Positions 16,919 through 24,042 of a stretch of DNA of 33,866 bases are shown in pieces; position 1 is the first letter of the stretch, and every line of letters begins with the position of its first letter. The position numbers were made by a program, and so were the translations under genes. The notes beneath the pieces were generated by a model. It was not told where the DNA came from and ran no database searches. It was given only the letters and a program-made list of their open reading frames with translations. Source of the stretch: Sulfitobacter sp. HI0040 (GTDB taxonomy: Bacteria > Pseudomonadota > Alphaproteobacteria > Rhodobacterales > Rhodobacteraceae); NCBI RefSeq assembly GCF_001634885.1, contig NZ_LWEX01000037.1, forward strand, positions 1 through 33,866, read 5' to 3'.

Positions 16919-17030
16919 CCTGTCTCAGATTTAAGGGCAAAAATATCGGAATTAAAGGCAAAATCTCATATTTAAGGGCAAAGCATAGCCGTTGATTGCG
17001 TTGGATTCCTCATCTCAAAATTAAGGGCTA
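16919..17030. repeat. right-end transposase binding repeats
   Basis: Four copies of the end motif: TTAAGGGCAA at 16931, TTAAAGGCAA at 16952 (one mismatch), TTAAGGGCAA at 16972 and the outermost TTAAGGGCTA at 17021. Three are preceded by TCTCAnAT-like sequence. The inner three lie 20-21 bp apart and the outer one 49 bp away. The arrangement differs from the two-copy left end, the usual left/right asymmetry of Tn7-like elements. The tniA promoter must lie here, since the gene is read leftward from this end. Confidence 0.7.
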
Positions 17031-18350
17031 CGCGACACCCGGCTTGATGCTGGAACCATCGCCTATATTCTGGATCACGGCGAAGCGAAGGTGCTGCTGG
17101 TCGATGCCGAATTGTCGGCTATGGCTGCCGAAGCTGTCGCCCAGTCAGGCCAAGATCTGCTGGTCGTGGATATCGAAGATACTCAGGGGCCGGGCGGCGT
17201 GCGGATCGGCACATTGACCTATGACGAATTACTGGCCGAGGGTGACCCAGACTTTGCCTATGCCTTGCCCGAAGATGAATGGGATGCGCTGGCGCTGAAC
17301 TATACCTCGGGCACCACAGGGCGGCCCAAGGGCGTGGTCTATTCCCATCGCGGGGCCTGGACCAATGCGGTCAACAATGTAGTCACCTGGGAAATGCCGC
17401 ATAATCCTGTTTATCTGTGGACGTTGCCGCTGTTTCACTGCAACGGCTGGTGCTTTCCTTGGACAATCACCATGCTGGCCGGCACCCACGTATTCATGCG
17501 CGCGCCGCGTGCCGATGCCATTTACGACGCCTTCGCAGATCATAGCGTGACGCATCTGTGTGGTGCCCCCATCATCATGTCGATGATCACCGGGGCCTCG
17601 GAAAAACGGGCGTTTTCCCAGAAAATAAAAATGATGACTGCCGCCGCGCCGCGCCCCGCGAGCGTGATCAAGGGCATGGAAGCGATGGGGATCTCCATTA
17701 CACATGTGTACGGACTGACCGAAGTGTATGGCCCTGCGGTGGTGTGCGCCGAAAAGCCCAGCTGGGCGGCGCTTCCCCCCGGTGAACAGGCCGAATTAAA
17801 AGCCCGACAGGGCGTGGCCTATGAGCTTGAGGAAGACGTACTGGTGCTGGACCCCGAGACCGGCACACCCGTCCCGTGGGATGGCGAGACCCTGGGCGAA
17901 ATCGTGTTTCGCGGCAATATCGTCATGAAAGGATACCTGAAAGCACCCGAAGAAACGGCAAAGGCCTTCAAGGACGGCTGGTTCTGGTCCGGCGATATTG
18001 CGGTGCAGCATGCCGATGGCTATATTGAGATCCGCGACCGGTCCAAGGACATCATCATCTCGGGCGGAGAGAACATCTCCTCCATCGAGGTGGAAAAAGC
18101 GCTCTATTTACATCCTGCGGTCGGCCTTGTCGCCGTTGTGGCAATGCCCGATGAAAAATGGGGCGAAGTGCCCTGTGCCTTTGTCGAACTTTCAGGTGAG
18201 GCGACCGAAGAAGAGCTGTTGGCCCATGCCAAGGCAAATCTTGCCGGTTACATGCGCCCCAAACAGGTTATTTTCGGTGAGTTACCGAAAACCACAACCG
18301 GAAAAATCCGCAAGAACGAGTTGCGCGATCTGATCCGCACGAAACGCTGA
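17031..18350 (+). pseudogene. AMP-binding acyl-CoA ligase (DmdB-like), 5' end lost to transposon
   Basis: The remaining about 439 codons of an acyl-CoA synthetase, in frame from the transposon end (TAA-GGG-CTA before CGC GAC ACC CGG). The missing part is the first 90-110 residues. The catalytic motifs survive: YTSGTTGRPKGVVYSHRG (AMP-binding loop), HVYGLTEVYGP, the SGDIAVQHADGYIEIRDRSKD hinge motif, SGGENISSIEVE, and the C-terminal PKTTTGKIRKNEL with the catalytic Lys. The family and the adjacent DmdA-like gene suggest a methylmercaptopropionate-CoA ligase (DmdB), though other medium-chain acids are possible. A GTG at 17091 could start a shorter protein, but loss of the N-terminal subdomain makes activity doubtful. 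Confidence 0.8.
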
Positions 18351-18377
18351 CCCCCTATCGTAAACTGGAAAACTCTC

Positions 18378-19538
18378 ATGAGCACGAACCACGAACTCAG
18401 CTTTGCCAATTTCAGCTTTGGCACTCAGGTCCGAAAATCGCCTTACTCTGACGCGGCATTGCGTTGGGGGGCCAAGGGGTTTTCGGTCTATAACCACATG
18501 TATATTCCTCGCGATTTCGGGAGCCACGCACAGAATTTCTGGAACCTCGTCGAACAGGCGATCCTATGCGACGTGTCGGTCGAACGCCAGGTTGAGATCA
18601 AGGGGCCAGATGCCGCAAAATTTACCCAGTACCTGTGCGCGCGCGATCTTTCGACCTGCAAGGTCGGGCAATGCAAATATGTGTTGATCACCGATCAGGA
18701 CGGCGGGATCATCAATGATCCGGTCCTTCTAAAACTGGCGGAGGACCATTTCTGGCTTTCCATCGCAGACAGCGATGTCATTCTTTGGGCGCGCGGGGTT
18801 GCCGTAAATGCCGGTATGGACGTCGAAATCTCCGAACCCGATGTATCGCCGCTTCAGCTTCAGGGGCCCAAATCCCGGGATATCCTGAAGGCGTGCTTTG
18901 GCGAGGCGCCGACTGAACTGAAATATTACCATTTCATGGAATATGACTGGCACGGCGTACCGCTGGTCATTTCGCGCACGGGCTGGTCCAGCGAGTTGGG
19001 CTACGAGATCTTCCTGCGTGACGGGTCCGCTGGTAATCGTCTTTGGGAATACATCATGGACATTGGCACACCGATGGGACTCAAGCCCGGCCACACGTCC
19101 AGCATTCGCCGAATCGAAGCGGGCATGTTGTCCTATCACGCCGACATGAACCTCGCCAACAACCCGTTAGAGCTCAACCTCGACCGCTTGGTCAGCCTCG
19201 ATATGGAAGCTGATTTCATCGGCAAGAATGCAGTTAGAAGGATCAAGGAAAATGGCGTCAAACAGCGTCTGGTCGGCATGGAGATCGACGGCGATCCGTT
19301 CGTTGGCACCAACGATTTCTTCTGGCCACTGATGAAGGATGGTGCCCAGATTGGCACGGTCACCTCGGCGGTCTATTCGCCGCGTCTGAAGAAGAATATC
19401 GCGCTTGCCATGCTGAAGGTCGAGCATGCCGACATCGGGACCGAGCTTGTCGTGGACAAGCTGGGCGAAACACGAAGTGGTGTTGTAGTACCGATCCCGT
19501 TCTATGACCCGAAAAAGGCACTTGCTGCAAAAAGCTAG
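18378..19538 (+). CDS. DmdA-like GcvT-family tetrahydrofolate methyltransferase
   Basis: A 386-aa protein of the glycine-cleavage T/DmdA family, which passes a methyl or C1 group to tetrahydrofolate. Features shared with DMSP demethylase are VYNHMYIPRDF near the N-terminus, CDVSVERQVEIKGPDA, INDPVLLKLAEDHFWLSIADSD, EPDVSPLQLQGP, RTGWSSELGYEIFL and RRIEAGMLSYHADM. Length (DmdA about 365-370) and motif order fit better than for a true aminomethyltransferase. The Rhodobacterales carry several DmdA-like paralogues whose substrates differ, so DMSP is likely but not proven. It starts 27 bp after the ligase stop, suggesting a former dmdB-dmdA-type operon whose promoter was lost with the transposon insertion. 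Confidence 0.72.
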   Translation: MSTNHELSFANFSFGTQVRKSPYSDAALRWGAKGFSVYNHMYIPRDFGSHAQNFWNLVEQAILCDVSVERQVEIKGPDAAKFTQYLCARDLSTCKVGQCKYVLITDQDGGIINDPVLLKLAEDHFWLSIADSDVILWARGVAVNAGMDVEISEPDVSPLQLQGPKSRDILKACFGEAPTELKYYHFMEYDWHGVPLVISRTGWSSELGYEIFLRDGSAGNRLWEYIMDIGTPMGLKPGHTSSIRRIEAGMLSYHADMNLANNPLELNLDRLVSLDMEADFIGKNAVRRIKENGVKQRLVGMEIDGDPFVGTNDFFWPLMKDGAQIGTVTSAVYSPRLKKNIALAMLKVEHADIGTELVVDKLGETRSGVVVPIPFYDPKKALAAKS

Positions 19539-19546
19539 TCAATAGC

Positions 19547-19574
19547 GCGGCACAGGATAGGCGTGCTGTGCCGC
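19547..19574 (+). terminator. hairpin after the DmdA-like gene
   Basis: GCGGCACAG and CTGTGCCGC form a perfect 9-bp stem with a 10-nt loop, 8 bp after the DmdA-like stop codon. A T-rich run (TAGTTTTTGG) comes only about 13 bp later, so termination may be imperfect. The remaining bases to 19753 show no gene. Confidence 0.5.
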
Positions 19575-19753
19575 ATGCGTACCAGATAGTTTTTGGTTCG
19601 CGGCTCGTTAATCCACAGTTTCAAAAATACCGCGCTACGCACGAATGGCATGAAACGACGCAGCCTGTGACCTCCGTCTCTGATAAATGCTGCACCCTAC
19701 GCGAATGTCTGATTTCCCCGTAAGGCCGGGTTGGCGCGAGGCTAGTAAATTAC

Positions 19754-20821
19754 CTAGATAATGATCCGCCACATTCGATATCGCCCCTGCCCTGTTACTT
19801 CGCGGATCAAACCGCGTGCCTCCATCCATGCCAGATTGCGCTGAACGGCGGCACGGCTAGCTCCGGTCATGGTCTCAGCCGTTGGGGCGGAGACCAAGGG
19901 CCACTGGGAAAAAGTATTTCGCAAGGCGCTCGGCGTGCGGCCAGACAATCGCGCCATGACTTTTTCTGCTCGCCCGGTCCACGCTTCAATATCGTCAAGA
20001 GTTCGCATCGCCGTTAGTGTCGCGCTTTCCATGCCCTCCAACCAGCGGGCCAGACGTTCGGGTGGCAAGCCCGAGCCACGCAGCCCCCTTGCCCCGCCCA
20101 TGGCAATCGGCGCGAAGATGGCGCCGGTGTCATCGCTTGCCGCGATCCTGGACGCGGTGACGGCGGCTTCCATGTGGTCGCCGTGCTGCCCGAGGCCCGC
20201 CAGACTCCAGAGATTAAAGCTCATGCACGCCCGAGTGATGGGGTGGAGATCGGCTGCGGCTGTCATTACGTCCAGCCATCCGCCCGCGCGATCTTTGAGA
20301 CGCTCGGCACTGTCTTCGATGTTCTCGGGGTCGCGGCGATTCAGGAAGGCGGCCAAGTCAGCCTCCGGCCCGGGACCGCCTGTCAGGCGTCGAACAGCCC
20401 ATCCAACTTTTGCCAGGGCATTTGGGTCATCCTGTGCACCTGACAGCCGCATCGATATCCAGAGCGCCAGACGATCAGAACTCACCCGATCCCCGTTGAG
20501 CCAGCTAAGATCCGCCGCCTCGATCAGAGCGAGGCGATGCCGCCAGCCTTCCGGCCCACGCAGCAGCCGGTCATCCAGCGCTCCCAGGCGTCCAGCGACC
20601 CGTGCCAGTCGCGCAGCGTGAACGCCTTCTGCCTTTGCCCAGTCTTCGATGACAGCAGTGTCGGGCGGTTCGGCACGTGGCCCGGGAGGCAAATCATCTG
20701 GTTCTTCATCGAGTGGTCCCGGCAGAAACCAGAGATCCTCTTCGTGAGCCTCTTCATCCTCCTCGATTGTGTTGAGGGGGTCATCGAAATCATCATTCAA
20801 GACGGATGCTTGGGGCTTCAT
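19754..20821 (-). CDS. plasmid HTH protein of the DUF1612 / RHE_PE00001 type
   Basis: A 355-aa protein resembling the DUF1612/HTH_13 proteins common on Rhodobacterales and Rhizobiales plasmids. An acidic N-terminus (NDDFDDPLNTIEEDEEAHEE) precedes LWFLPGP. A helical domain follows with LGALDDRLLRGPEGWRHRLAL and ADLSWLNGDRVSSDRLALW. The C-terminus is a winged helix-turn-helix, SAPTAETMTGASRAAVQRNLAWMEARGLIREVTGQGRYRMW in outline. The function of the family is unknown; DNA binding is likely from the C-terminal motif. The ATG at 20821 directly adjoins a 10+10-bp inverted repeat, which suggests autoregulation. It is divergent from the resolvase gene. Confidence 0.75.
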   Translation of the reverse strand: MKPQASVLNDDFDDPLNTIEEDEEAHEEDLWFLPGPLDEEPDDLPPGPRAEPPDTAVIEDWAKAEGVHAARLARVAGRLGALDDRLLRGPEGWRHRLALIEAADLSWLNGDRVSSDRLALWISMRLSGAQDDPNALAKVGWAVRRLTGGPGPEADLAAFLNRRDPENIEDSAERLKDRAGGWLDVMTAAADLHPITRACMSFNLWSLAGLGQHGDHMEAAVTASRIAASDDTGAIFAPIAMGGARGLRGSGLPPERLARWLEGMESATLTAMRTLDDIEAWTGRAEKVMARLSGRTPSALRNTFSQWPLVSAPTAETMTGASRAAVQRNLAWMEARGLIREVTGQGRYRMWRIII

Positions 20822-20849
20822 ATGTGCAAAATACTGTTCTTTTGCACAT
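20822..20849. promoter_or_regulatory. inverted-repeat operator before the HTH gene
   Basis: ATGTGCAAAA (20822-20831) and TTTTGCACAT (20840-20849) form a perfect 10-bp inverted repeat with an 8-bp spacer, touching the start codon of the HTH gene on the minus strand. It probably binds that protein or forms the promoter/leader structure. The rest of the gap to 20992 is AT-richer promoter-like sequence without a gene. Confidence 0.6.
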
Positions 20850-20992
20850 TACCCAAGTGATTTTGTGGCGGTTGCCTTTGCTCTTTGTTTAGTATGCGCG
20901 CGCGACTGCCAGTGGAACCTCTCAGATCGCGCTCAGCGCAAGGAAACCAAGGGTTTTTTGACGAGCACTACGAGAGAGCACCTGCTTGCATT

Positions 20993-21046
20993 CGTTTACA
21001 AACGGTCGTTTAGTGATGGCACCTTAAACTGCAAACGGCCCCGTTT
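20993..21046. promoter_or_regulatory. palindromic cluster before resolvase (possible res/operator)
   Basis: Three symmetric sites built on GTTT/AAAC lie in 54 bp: CGTTT-AC-AAACG (20993-21004), GTTTA-N12-TAAAC (21008-21029) and AAACGG-CC-CCGTTT (21033-21046). The last ends two bases before the resolvase ATG. Tn3-type resolvases act on three such subsites beside their own gene, and the binding also represses it. Spacing does not match a known res site exactly. Confidence 0.45.
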
Positions 21047-21048
21047 TC

Positions 21049-21945
21049 ATGCCCCTGATAGGCTACGCCCGCGTATCGACAGAGGATCAGACCCCCCTGC
21101 CCCAGTCTGAGGCCCTGCAAACTGCGGGATGCGTCGAAATCCATGAAGAGCACGCCTCAGGCGGCAATCGCGCGCGTCCGGTGCTTGCTCGTGTACTCGA
21201 GCGTGTCCAGAGCGGCGACACGCTGGTTGTCGTTCGGATCGACCGGCTGGCGCGGTCTCTCTCACATCTGCTGGAGGTGATCGAACGGCTGGAGGCCAAG
21301 GGGGTGTTCTTTCGTTCCATTCAGGACCCGATCGACACCGGATCCCCGCAAGGCAAGTTTACGCTGCAGGTTCTGGGCGCCGCGGCCGAGTTCGAACGCG
21401 CTCTGATCCGCGAACGTACCAAGGCGGGGCTGGCGAGCGCCCGTGCCAAGGGCCGGGTCGGCGGGAACCCGGGCCTACGCGCCCGCGATCCAGCGGCGCT
21501 ACGCAAGGTGCGGCTCGCGCGGCAAGACGGCTACATGGAGCGGCTGAACGAGACGGCTCAAGACTGGGTGCCCCATGTGCGCCGGTTGCGCCCCGACTTG
21601 GCCTGGGAAGACGTTGTGCGCATCATCAACGGCCCCCTGCCCGAGGCGCGTCGCTGGACCCAAAGCCGTCTCTTGCGCGCTGTGAAGGCCTATGTCCGCG
21701 ACGGTTTCCTGCCTACCGAGGTGCTGGCCCGCGCTGGACGTCGCGAAACCGACGATCGCCTGCCTGCGATTGTTGCGGCCATCAAAGGTTCGGACCCGGA
21801 TATCACGCTACAGGCGATCTGCGACCGGTTGGAAGCCATGCGTGAGCGGACTCCACGGGGACGTACAAGCTGGCAACCGTCATCCGTCAGGATGCTGTTG
21901 GAACGGGCGGAGCGACTTGGGTTGCTGGTCAGGCAAATGGATTGA
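21049..21945 (+). CDS. serine resolvase/recombinase with extended C-terminal domain
   Basis: A 298-aa serine recombinase. The catalytic domain (residues 1 to about 140) has the nucleophile Ser10 in YARVSTEDQ with Arg8, and the D65-R66-L-A-R69 active-site cluster in VVVRIDRLARS. E-helix sequence with FERALIRERTKAGL follows. The C-terminal part, about 150 aa, is longer than in Tn3 resolvase and carries a second DNA-binding region around ITLQAICDRLEAMRERT and SSVRMLLERAERLGL. On plasmids such enzymes resolve multimers or cointegrates. There is no Shine-Dalgarno before the ATG. The 3' end overlaps the convergent vapC by 17 bp. Confidence 0.9.
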   Translation: MPLIGYARVSTEDQTPLPQSEALQTAGCVEIHEEHASGGNRARPVLARVLERVQSGDTLVVVRIDRLARSLSHLLEVIERLEAKGVFFRSIQDPIDTGSPQGKFTLQVLGAAAEFERALIRERTKAGLASARAKGRVGGNPGLRARDPAALRKVRLARQDGYMERLNETAQDWVPHVRRLRPDLAWEDVVRIINGPLPEARRWTQSRLLRAVKAYVRDGFLPTEVLARAGRRETDDRLPAIVAAIKGSDPDITLQAICDRLEAMRERTPRGRTSWQPSSVRMLLERAERLGLLVRQMD

Positions 21946-22324
21946 CGATGCGCAGCCGATCCTCGACCAGCAATCCGTCGTGCATGTCCTCAGTCCACAA
22001 AGTCGTGCACCCAGCGATCAGCGCGGCAGACACGATCATCGCGTCATAGACCGATAACTGGTACTTCTCTGCCAACGCGCGACCGACTTGATGGGTTTGA
22101 ACCGTTAGGCCCTCGACAGGGCATACGGACGTAATACCCTCAAGAAACGCTCCGGTATCTTCCCAACTGAGCCCAGCTTTCCGTCGGCAATTGACCATCG
22201 CTTCGTTCAGGACCTGAACGCTGATCCGGGGTCCCTGCCCCAGAATTTCCTCCGCCCTCTCAGCCTTTGGACCATCGTCGAGCAGATAGAGCACAACATT
22301 CGTGTCTGCGAATTCAGCGCTCAT
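21929..22324 (-). CDS. vapC: VapC-type PIN-domain toxin
   Basis: A 131-aa PIN-domain ribonuclease, the toxin of a type II toxin-antitoxin pair. Acidic residues of the active site are visible: D7 in FADTNVVLYLL, the Glu in VLNEAMVNCRRK, and the Asp residues in SVYDAMIVSAAL and LWTEDMHDGL. The start overlaps the vapB stop by 11 nt (ATGAGCGCTGA), giving translational coupling. The stop lies inside the 3' end of the convergent resolvase gene. Together with VapB it would stabilise the plasmid by killing or arresting plasmid-free segregants. Confidence 0.92.
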   Translation of the reverse strand: MSAEFADTNVVLYLLDDGPKAERAEEILGQGPRISVQVLNEAMVNCRRKAGLSWEDTGAFLEGITSVCPVEGLTVQTHQVGRALAEKYQLSVYDAMIVSAALIAGCTTLWTEDMHDGLLVEDRLRIVNPFA

Positions 22325-22541
22325 GCGCGGCGTCGCGGCTTAGACGCGCGTCCTTGGGCAGTTTTCCGCGAAACCGCCTTAGCCCTTGTAGAACTTCATC
22401 GGCGCGAGGTTGGCGTCTCACAAGAATGGTTCCATCGTCCTTTACCAGGTCGACCTGATCGCCTTCCTTTAAGCCGAGTTCCCTCACAAGATCCGCGGGT
22501 AGCCGGACGGCAAGGGAGTTTCCCCATTTGGCAACTTGCAT
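22314..22541 (-). CDS. vapB: VapB-type AbrB/MazE-fold antitoxin
   Basis: A 75-aa antitoxin with the SpoVT-AbrB DNA-binding fold at residues 1-45: QVAKWGNSLAVRLPADLVRELGLKEGDQV. The C-terminal tail (LRRFRGKLPKDARLSRD) would wrap the toxin. It is the first gene of vapBC, overlapping vapC, and its promoter region carries a TGGATA/TATCCA inverted repeat, consistent with autoregulation by the complex. Confidence 0.92.
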   Translation of the reverse strand: MQVAKWGNSLAVRLPADLVRELGLKEGDQVDLVKDDGTILVRRQPRADEVLQGLRRFRGKLPKDARLSRDAAHER

Positions 22542-22557
22542 CTTGTTCTCTCAGGCA

Positions 22558-22585
22558 TGGATAAACATCCAATAATGTATATCCA
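22558..22585. promoter_or_regulatory. vapBC operator
   Basis: TGGATA (22558-22563) and TATCCA (22580-22585) form an inverted repeat with a 16-bp spacer, 17 bp upstream of vapB. A smaller GGAT-AAAC-ATCC repeat overlaps the left arm. AbrB-type antitoxins bind such AT-rich dyads. The further gap to 22750 shows no gene. Confidence 0.5.
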
Positions 22586-22750
22586 GAACTGTCAAAAGGC
22601 AAGCTCTGGTGCGCTCAAAGCCATGCTGGAGCCCTCCGACAAGAGTTCTCCCCTGTCCCTTTTCGTGAGATGCGGTGCGTTACACCATGCAGCAGGAAGC
22701 CTAACAGCCTTGTGTTCGGTGAGGACTCGCCCACTAGATGTGGAAAAACC

Positions 22751-22815
22751 TTGCGCGAATCCGACTCTTGCGCCAATAGTCACGGAAACGAGGCAAAAAA
22801 CGTCAATTTCCGTGA
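22751..22815 (+). promoter_or_regulatory. repABC promoter and RepA-type operator
   Basis: TTGCGC (22751-22756), an 18-bp spacer and AATAGT (22775-22780) make a plausible promoter 75 bp before repA. Overlapping its downstream edge, TCACGGAAA (22780-22788) and TTTCCGTGA (22807-22815) form a perfect 9-bp inverted repeat with an 18-bp spacer. RepA proteins repress their own operon at operators of this kind. Confidence 0.55.
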
Positions 22816-22854
22816 ACACGCCAAAGACGCGATGTCTCGGAAGCGAGAGGGCAG

Positions 22855-24042
22855 ATGGATAATACCTTTGTGCATGAGGATCTCAACGCGGTGATCCGCC
22901 AGCATTCGGAATGGCTGGCGAACCAGTTGCATTCGCAACGTGAGAGCCTGTTTCCACCCGATGCCGAGAAGACCATGCGCAAATTCACCTCTGGTGAGGC
23001 TGCGGCGCTGCTCGGCGTAAACGATTCCTATCTTCGCAAACTCAACTTGGATGGCAAAGGGCCTTCTCCCGAGCTGACCGCCGGCAACCGTCGTCTTTAC
23101 TCGGCGCAGGATATCCAGGCGCTGCGTGTGCTCCTTGAAAAAACCGCTCGCAAGCCGGGCGATTACGTTCCCGGACGACGAGAAGGTGATCATCTTCAGG
23201 TCATCGGCGTGATGAATTTCAAGGGCGGGTCCGGAAAAACAACAACCTCTGCCCATCTCGCCCAACGGCTTGCCCTGCGCGGATATCGTGTGCTGGGCAT
23301 TGATCTTGACCCACAAGCTTCCTTCACCGCGCTGCACGGCGTTCAGCCGGAATTGGACCTCGAAGATGGCGGCACTCTCTACGATGCGATCCGCTATGAG
23401 GACCCGGAGCCGATCCGGTCGGTCATCCGCAATACCTATATCCCCAATTTGGACTTGATCCCCGGCAACCTCGAACTGATGGAGTTCGAGCACGACACCC
23501 CGCGCGCGCTGGCGCAGGGCAATGCCGGACTTTTCTTCTTCCGCGTGAAGGAGGCGCTGGCCCAGGTCGATGAAGACTACGACGTGGTCGTCATAGATTG
23601 CCCTCCGCAGCTTGGCTTTCTGACCATGTCCGCCCTGTCCGCGGCCACGGGCGTTCTGGTGACCATCCATCCAGAGATGCTCGATGTGATGTCCATGTCG
23701 CAATTCCTCCGCATGACAGCCGACCTCATGGACGTGATCGCCGAGAGCGGCGCTGACATGTCTCATGACTGGATGCGCTATGTTTTGACCCGCTACGAGC
23801 CGCAGGATGCGCCGCAGAACCGCATCGTGGCTTTCCTGCGAACAATGTACGGCGAAGCCGTGCTGAATTCGCCCATGTTGAAGTCCACAGCCATCTCAGA
23901 TGCGGGCCTGACCAAGCAGACACTTTATGAAGTGGAACGCAGCGCGTTCACGCGTTCCACCTATGATCGCGCGATTGAGAGCCTGAATACGCTGAATGAC
24001 GAGATCGCCGACCTAATCCAGAAAACCTGGGGGCGCACATGA
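22855..24042 (+). CDS. repA: RepA, ParA-type plasmid partition ATPase
   Basis: A 395-aa RepA of the repABC family, the ParA-like partition ATPase that also represses the operon. The N-terminal HTH is MRKFTSGEAAALLGVNDSYLRKL. A deviant Walker A motif, NFKGGSGKTTTS, is followed by the Walker A' region GIDLDPQASFT and Walker B VVVIDCPPQLGF. Length fits the family (about 390-400 aa). It is the first gene of the operon. The stop overlaps the repB start by 4 nt (ATGA), so the two partition proteins are coupled. Confidence 0.97.
   Translation: MDNTFVHEDLNAVIRQHSEWLANQLHSQRESLFPPDAEKTMRKFTSGEAAALLGVNDSYLRKLNLDGKGPSPELTAGNRRLYSAQDIQALRVLLEKTARKPGDYVPGRREGDHLQVIGVMNFKGGSGKTTTSAHLAQRLALRGYRVLGIDLDPQASFTALHGVQPELDLEDGGTLYDAIRYEDPEPIRSVIRNTYIPNLDLIPGNLELMEFEHDTPRALAQGNAGLFFFRVKEALAQVDEDYDVVVIDCPPQLGFLTMSALSAATGVLVTIHPEMLDVMSMSQFLRMTADLMDVIAESGADMSHDWMRYVLTRYEPQDAPQNRIVAFLRTMYGEAVLNSPMLKSTAISDAGLTKQTLYEVERSAFTRSTYDRAIESLNTLNDEIADLIQKTWGRT

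Larger units (their letters stand above)
13539..17030. mobile_element. minimal Tn7/Tn5053-type transposon (tniA-tniB-tniQ, no cargo)
   Basis: A 3.5-kb element bounded by inverted copies of TTGCCCTTAA (left 13539) and TTAAGGGCTA (right, ending 17030). It contains only the DDE transposase tniA, the ATPase tniB and the adaptor tniQ, all on the minus strand with overlapping or touching reading frames. No resolvase, resistance, CRISPR or other cargo gene is present. The right end cuts directly into an acyl-CoA ligase reading frame, while the left end adjoins the GST gene, so flanking DNA was deleted or rearranged. A CGCG tetramer flanks both ends (13535-13538 and 17031-17034), but a clear 5-bp target duplication is not seen. 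Confidence 0.8.

Noticed and set aside
16919-17030. Spaced TTAAGGGCAA repeats as a CRISPR array
   Set aside because: The repeats are only 10 bp, spaced 20-49 bp, and match inverted copies at the other end of the tni element; no cas gene is near.
13535-17034. CGCG flanking both transposon ends as a target-site duplication
   Set aside because: Only four GC-rich bases match, the family makes 5-bp duplications, and the left and right flanks belong to different genes.
22780-23766. Minus-strand open frame of 328 codons opposite repA
   Set aside because: It is antisense to the RepA ATPase motifs and includes the repA promoter region.
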